Source of the DNA: Candidatus Nanopelagicales bacterium | GTDB taxonomy: Bacteria > Actinomycetota > Actinomycetes > S36-B12 > UBA10799 | Reading direction: 5' to 3' | Assembly (NCBI GenBank): GCA_025455985.1 | Contig: JALOLM010000140.1 | Coordinates: forward strand, 1 to 9,789 | Length of the DNA: 9,789 bases | Part shown: piece after piece, positions 6,954 through 9,789 of the stretch | Position numbering within the stretch: position 1 is the first letter of the stretch | Layout of the letters: each line of letters opens with the position of its first letter | The notes under the pieces: model-generated | What the model was told of the DNA's origin: nothing | Databases searched by the model: none | Seen by the model: only the letters and a program-made list of their open reading frames with translations | Translations under genes and position numbers: made by a program

Positions 6954-7720
6954 CCCGCGCGGAACTCTTCAAGGCTGTCAGCGACATGCTGGACACCCTG
7001 CGACCATGCATCGTCCGGGCTGGTGAGGCTGAAGAGCCCGGCCGAGGCGTTGATCGCCACCTGAGTGGAGAGAGGAAGGAATGCCGCCGTGCGAGTGGCG
7101 TACGCCGTATCCATCTGCGCGCGCAAGTCATCGACGTCGATCACGTCCGGCACCTTGTTCAGCACGAGCAGCAGGTTGGGCACGGACAGTCGGCGGGCGA
7201 TGTCCACCGTGACCGCCGTGCCCTGGAAGTCCTGCTCGTCCGGGCGGAGCAATAGCAGCAGGACATCGCTGATCGTCATGGACAACATCGTCTCTTCGTT
7301 GAGACCCGGGTGGGTGTCGATGAACAGGTAGTCCAGATCCAGCAACGCCGATAGATCGCGGAACCCTTCGGTGAGTCGGACCACGTCGTAGCCGTCGCGC
7401 AAGATCCGGGCGATGTCGACCGCGCGCATGCTGGCCGGCACCAGGTACAGCCTCCCTCCGGACTTCGGCGGGGGAACGATCTGCGCGGTGACCTCGTGGA
7501 CCGCGTCAGCGATCGCGATACTGCCCCACAGGTAGTCGTCGAGGGTGTTGTCCAGAGCCTGGTCGAACCCGAACAACGTGTGGATACCGGGGCTCTGGAC
7601 ATCCGCATCGACCACGGCCACTCGAGCACCACGGGCAGCAAGGATGGCAGCGATGTTCGCGGTGGTGTTGCTCTTACCGGTGCCCCCGCGGAATGAGTGC
7701 ACAGCAACGACAACGGTCAC
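6950..7720 (-). CDS. MinD/ParA-like P-loop ATPase
   Basis: The 256-residue protein has the deviant Walker A region HSFRGGTGKSN (residues 8-18), the Walker A' strand VAVVDADVQSPG (34-45) and the Walker B strand YLFIDTHPG (131-139). The invariant 'signature' lysine of MinD/ParA ATPases (KGGxGK) is replaced by Arg11, whereas the P-loop Lys16 is kept. The ends match ParA-like folds, including LLLVLNKV (183-190), which reads guanine/adenine-recognition-like. Typical relatives dimerise on ATP and position a cargo on membrane or nucleoid. No ParB, parS or MinC/E is nearby; instead the stop codon overlaps the start of a HAMP membrane protein, so a joint role at the envelope is likely. It starts with GTG; an AGGGG lies about ten bases upstream. 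I see no amphipathic C-terminal membrane helix like that of MinD. The fold is secure; the cargo is unknown. Confidence 0.85.
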   Translation of the reverse strand: MTVVVAVHSFRGGTGKSNTTANIAAILAARGARVAVVDADVQSPGIHTLFGFDQALDNTLDDYLWGSIAIADAVHEVTAQIVPPPKSGGRLYLVPASMRAVDIARILRDGYDVVRLTEGFRDLSALLDLDYLFIDTHPGLNEETMLSMTISDVLLLLLRPDEQDFQGTAVTVDIARRLSVPNLLLVLNKVPDVIDVDDLRAQMDTAYATRTAAFLPLSTQVAINASAGLFSLTSPDDAWSQGVQHVADSLEEFRAG

Positions 7721-7770
7721 GTCGCGAGTATCCCCTGTTTATCGCCAGGCACCGTGGAGGACGCGGCAAT

Positions 7771-7796
7771 GCCGACGCCCGAGTTTTCGAGGCGGC
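7771..7796 (-). terminator. Possible hairpin after the phosphodiesterase gene
   Basis: On the minus strand the 26 bases can fold with a 4-bp outer stem (GCCG/CGGC), one further C-G pair between single-base bulges, and a 5-bp inner stem (CTCGA/TCGGG, one G-T pair) around an AAAC loop. It starts at the stop codon of the phosphodiesterase gene and lies about 50 bases before the ParA-like gene. There is no U-run after it, so it is at best a weak or factor-dependent terminator. Confidence 0.25.
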
Positions 7797-8929
7797 TACT
7801 TCAACGAGTAGCTCTTCGACTGCTTCAGGGCTGAGTACTTGGCGGTCTTCTTGGCCTTCAAGGTGATCTTCACCTTGCCTTTGGCGTCGGTCTTGACACT
7901 GACCTTGCCCTTCTTGCCCTTGACAAGTTTGCCCTTGCCACTGACCGACACTGTCACCTTCTGTCCGGCGTTGGTCTTGCAGGTCCGCTTCAGGATGACC
8001 ACCGTGGAATCACCGGACAGGCTCTTCGGAAGCTTGGCGCACTTGGCCTTCTGCTTCTTGGGCTTCTTGCAGTAGTCAGTGGTGGTCGCCCATTGCTGGT
8101 ACTGCTCGGGGTAGTCGGTGATGATGCCCGCGGGCGACTGCTTGGCCATGGCGTCCCATCCAGCCGGGTCGTCGCCCTTGGTCAGGATGTTGAACCATGC
8201 GTACAGCGTGATGTCCGCCTTGCCCATCTCGACGGAGATCTTGGGGTCGTTGACCAAGACCACGTTGATGAGCCCTGCCCACGCGCCGGCGGGCACGTCG
8301 CTGGGCTTGACCGCAAAACCGGACTTGATCACATCGTGGAACCAGATCTGGTTGTAGCCGGGCAGCAGCGTCTTGAACTGCTCGAGTTCCGGCTTGTTGA
8401 ACGACGGCACGACAGCATCCGCGCCGCTGGCCTTGATCTTCTGGGCGTAGTCGTCGATCCATGCCTGCTGAGTGATCGCGGGCTCCGGCTTGTACTCGGG
8501 CCAGACCTGGACGTTCTTGCTCTTCGACCAGGTGAGGAACTCCTCGAAGTGCGGGATCTTGCCCGCGCCGTTCTTCAGTTCGAGACTGTCGATGTAGGCG
8601 ATGTCGACGTCTTGAACGTTCCCCGTCCCAGTGGTCGTGCGGCTCAGGTCGGCGTCGTGCATCAGGATCGGGACGCCGTCCTTGGTCCACCGCACATCGG
8701 TCTCGAGGACCTTCACCCCGAGGTTCACGGAGTTCTCGAACGCCGGCCACGAGTTCTCAAGTTTGTAGGGGTCTGAGCCGACCCCGCCCCCGCCGCGGTG
8801 GGCGATCAACTGTGGGATGTAGCAGGAGGACGCATTGACCGACGACTCAGGGGTTGCTGCCTGAGCGGTGACAGCGGGCGTAGTACCGGCGAGCACCACA
8901 AGGGCCGCGCAGATCAAGGATGGACGCAT
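7796..8929 (-). CDS. Secreted glycerophosphodiester phosphodiesterase-family protein with a lysine-rich C-terminal domain
   Basis: This is a 377-residue protein. Residues 1-25 form a signal peptide (MRPSLICAALVVLAG...AQA-A), so it is exported. The GDPD barrel spans about 38-285 and keeps the family's catalytic and metal residues: AHRGG (His44, Arg45), LETDVRWTKDGVPILMHD with Glu76, Asp78 and His91, then LSRTTTGTG, and PEYKPE with Glu145. GDPD enzymes use Ca2+ or another divalent ion to split glycerophosphodiesters into glycerol-3-phosphate and an alcohol; wall-teichoic-acid-like polymers are another known type of substrate. A C-terminal domain (about 287-377) is very rich in Lys with few acidic residues (GKLVKGKKGKVSV), with two Cys at 287 and 297 and one at 317. 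It resembles repetitive surface-attachment or beta-sandwich tails of actinobacterial secreted proteins and may bind anionic wall polymers. It follows a small zinc-ribbon gene by 30 bases. Family certain; substrate not known. Confidence 0.88.
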   Translation of the reverse strand: MRPSLICAALVVLAGTTPAVTAQAATPESSVNASSCYIPQLIAHRGGGGVGSDPYKLENSWPAFENSVNLGVKVLETDVRWTKDGVPILMHDADLSRTTTGTGNVQDVDIAYIDSLELKNGAGKIPHFEEFLTWSKSKNVQVWPEYKPEPAITQQAWIDDYAQKIKASGADAVVPSFNKPELEQFKTLLPGYNQIWFHDVIKSGFAVKPSDVPAGAWAGLINVVLVNDPKISVEMGKADITLYAWFNILTKGDDPAGWDAMAKQSPAGIITDYPEQYQQWATTTDYCKKPKKQKAKCAKLPKSLSGDSTVVILKRTCKTNAGQKVTVSVSGKGKLVKGKKGKVSVKTDAKGKVKITLKAKKTAKYSALKQSKSYSLK

Positions 8930-8959
8930 GTCGGCACCATATCGCCCGCCGACGACCGG

Positions 8960-9094
8960 TCACCCGCTGGCGCAGATATCCCCGCCGTCGCAGCATGGCT
9001 GCAGGTAATGACATGCCGGGCACTGATCCTTCCCGCCTTTGCGAACCATCAGCACGCGCTCACACGCCGGGCAGGGGCCGGGATCGCCGAACAT
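8960..9094 (-). CDS. 44-residue cysteine-rich zinc-ribbon protein
   Basis: A short ORF reads MFGDPGPCPACERVLMVRKG at its first twenty residues. It has two CPxC knuckles (Cys8/Cys11 and Cys25/Cys28) separated by 13 residues, followed by a Cys34-Cys35 pair and Cys41. Four knuckle cysteines at this spacing are the classic arrangement for one Zn2+ (zinc ribbon or rubredoxin-like knuckles); the extra cysteines could bind a second metal or be redox-active. It stops with TGA at 8962-8960, thirty bases before the phosphodiesterase start, and begins 35 bases after the FAD-oxidase stop, so it fits an operon. No clear ribosome site precedes ATG 9094, and no earlier ATG, GTG or TTG is in frame nearby. 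Strong cysteine pattern in the only open frame there favours a real gene; function unknown. Confidence 0.6.
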   Translation of the reverse strand: MFGDPGPCPACERVLMVRKGGKDQCPACHYLQPCCDGGDICASG

Positions 9095-9129
9095 GTGCTT
9101 GAGGATAGGCGCCCACCGACGACCCTGGC

Positions 9130-9789
9130 TCAGGACGCGCCCAGTCCGAGGACACCCGGATTGAGAATGCCTGCCGGATCGACTGTCGACTTGACCGCGG
9201 ACAATGCCGCGCCGAAAAGGTCCGGCCGCTGCTGGCGGTACCAGCGGACGTGGTCGCGACCGACTGCATGGTGATGGGTGATCGTGCCGCCGGCCGCGAT
9301 CAACGCCTCACTGACCCGGACCTTGATGCTGTCCCAAGCCTCGATCTCCTCACCGCGCGCCACCGGCGCCAGAACGGTGAAGTAGGCGGCGGCCCCGTCC
9401 GGGTAGACGTGGGTGAGCCGGCACGTGATCCGGCCGGGGTGGCCGCACATCGTCGCCACGGCTTCCGCCGCCGCCTCGCGCACCTGCGTCACCAGCGTGG
9501 GCAGGCGGTCCCAGGTCACGGCCGTTTCGAACGTCTCGGCCATGACCCCCAGACTCACGAGCAGGTCACGTAGGTAGGGAGCTTGGAGGAACGCCGAACG
9601 CCACTGCGACGCACTGCCCCGGACCTCGACCTCCCCGCCGAACGGCCGGCAGAGGTCGACCGCTCGGGCGAGTTCGGCGTCGGCTGGAAAGGCGCCCTCG
9701 AAGCCCAGCACGAGCAGCGGACGAGGGTCCGGGCCGGGAGCCTCCTCGCCGTCGATCAGCCGGCAGTTCGCCGGCCGGATGCCCGTCTG
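9130..9789 (-). CDS. FAD-linked oxidase, alkyl-DHAP-synthase-like (C-terminal part, gene runs off the window)
   Basis: The visible 219 residues are the C-terminal part of a VAO/FAD-linked oxidase (PF02913-type C-terminal domain); the FAD-binding N-terminus is outside the window. Recognisable segments, counted from the window edge, are RPANCRLID at 5-13, LLVLGFEGAF (25-34), a GGTITHHHAVGRDHVRWY stretch near 167-184 and VDPAGILNPGVL just before the stop. The HHH-x-V-G-R-D motif is the active-site/FAD-contact histidine region typical of alkyldihydroxyacetonephosphate synthase-like oxidases, and DPxGILNPG closes the family. In eukaryotes that enzyme makes the ether bond of ether lipids; many bacterial relatives act on other 2-hydroxy acids or unknown substrates, so only the family is claimed. 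The apparent start at 9711 (GTG) is internal: the reading frame continues in register to the window edge. It leads a minus-strand run with a zinc ribbon and a phosphodiesterase. Confidence 0.82.
   Translation of the reverse strand, partial: QTGIRPANCRLIDGEEAPGPDPRPLLVLGFEGAFPADAELARAVDLCRPFGGEVEVRGSASQWRSAFLQAPYLRDLLVSLGVMAETFETAVTWDRLPTLVTQVREAAAEAVATMCGHPGRITCRLTHVYPDGAAAYFTVLAPVARGEEIEAWDSIKVRVSEALIAAGGTITHHHAVGRDHVRWYRQQRPDLFGAALSAVKSTVDPAGILNPGVLGLGAS

Noticed and set aside
8093..8776. Long plus-strand ORF (227 codons) opposite the phosphodiesterase
   Set aside because: It is antisense to a clear GDPD gene with catalytic motifs and signal peptide; the frame stays open only because of GC-biased codon use.
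9060..9269. A 69-residue minus-strand ORF across the end of the FAD oxidase gene
   Set aside because: It is a shadow in another frame of the FAD oxidase and the zinc-ribbon gene, with low-complexity Arg/Ser-rich sequence and no recognisable motif.

Overview
The window looks like a chromosomal piece of a high-GC actinobacterium (Actinomycetota). The evidence is the high GC content with G/C-ending codons, the GTG, TTG and probable CTG starts, stop/start overlaps between neighbouring genes, and the protein families present: an actinobacterial-type 2-oxoacid:ferredoxin oxidoreductase beta subunit, an RsbW-like ATPase/GNAT fusion, and a secreted phosphodiesterase with a lysine-rich tail. I cannot name a genus. 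I found no tRNA, rRNA, CRISPR array, insertion sequence or phage gene.

Plus-strand block, 1-5612. It opens with the last ~90 codons of a KorB-like subunit. A RarD/EamA permease overlaps its stop codon and appears to start at a CTG. After a 106-base gap comes a tight three-gene operon: an ATPase-like/GNAT fusion protein (1271-2806), a DHA2-type MFS exporter (2808-4264) that carries a one-base frameshift near 3584, and an ATP-grasp-like ligase (4257-5612). The junctions are a 1-base gap and an 8-base overlap, so the three are almost certainly co-translated. A putative ligase, an acyltransferase-like protein and an exporter together suggest that a small amide- or peptide-like product is made or modified and then exported. 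The product is unknown, and this cassette is the best candidate here for an undescribed system.

Convergent gap, 5613-5978. Between the facing stop codons of the ATP-grasp gene and the HAMP gene lies an array of 82-base tandem repeats: three full copies, one internally deleted first copy and one truncated last copy. Each copy contains a small hairpin. One stem pair varies among G-C, A-T and G-T between copies, which points to a conserved folded (probably RNA) element rather than coding sequence.

Minus-strand block, 9789-5979, in order of transcription: the C-terminal part of a VAO-type FAD-linked oxidase resembling alkyl-DHAP synthase; a 44-residue cysteine-rich zinc-ribbon protein; a secreted glycerophosphodiester phosphodiesterase-family protein; a possible hairpin terminator; and then a MinD/ParA-like ATPase whose stop overlaps the start of a membrane HAMP protein. 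That last pair has a sensor-type membrane protein without a kinase or cyclase domain and a ParA-like ATPase without a ParB, so it may be an envelope-associated signalling or positioning module. The FAD oxidase and the phosphodiesterase both belong to glycerolipid-related families, but their functional link is only inferred from proximity.
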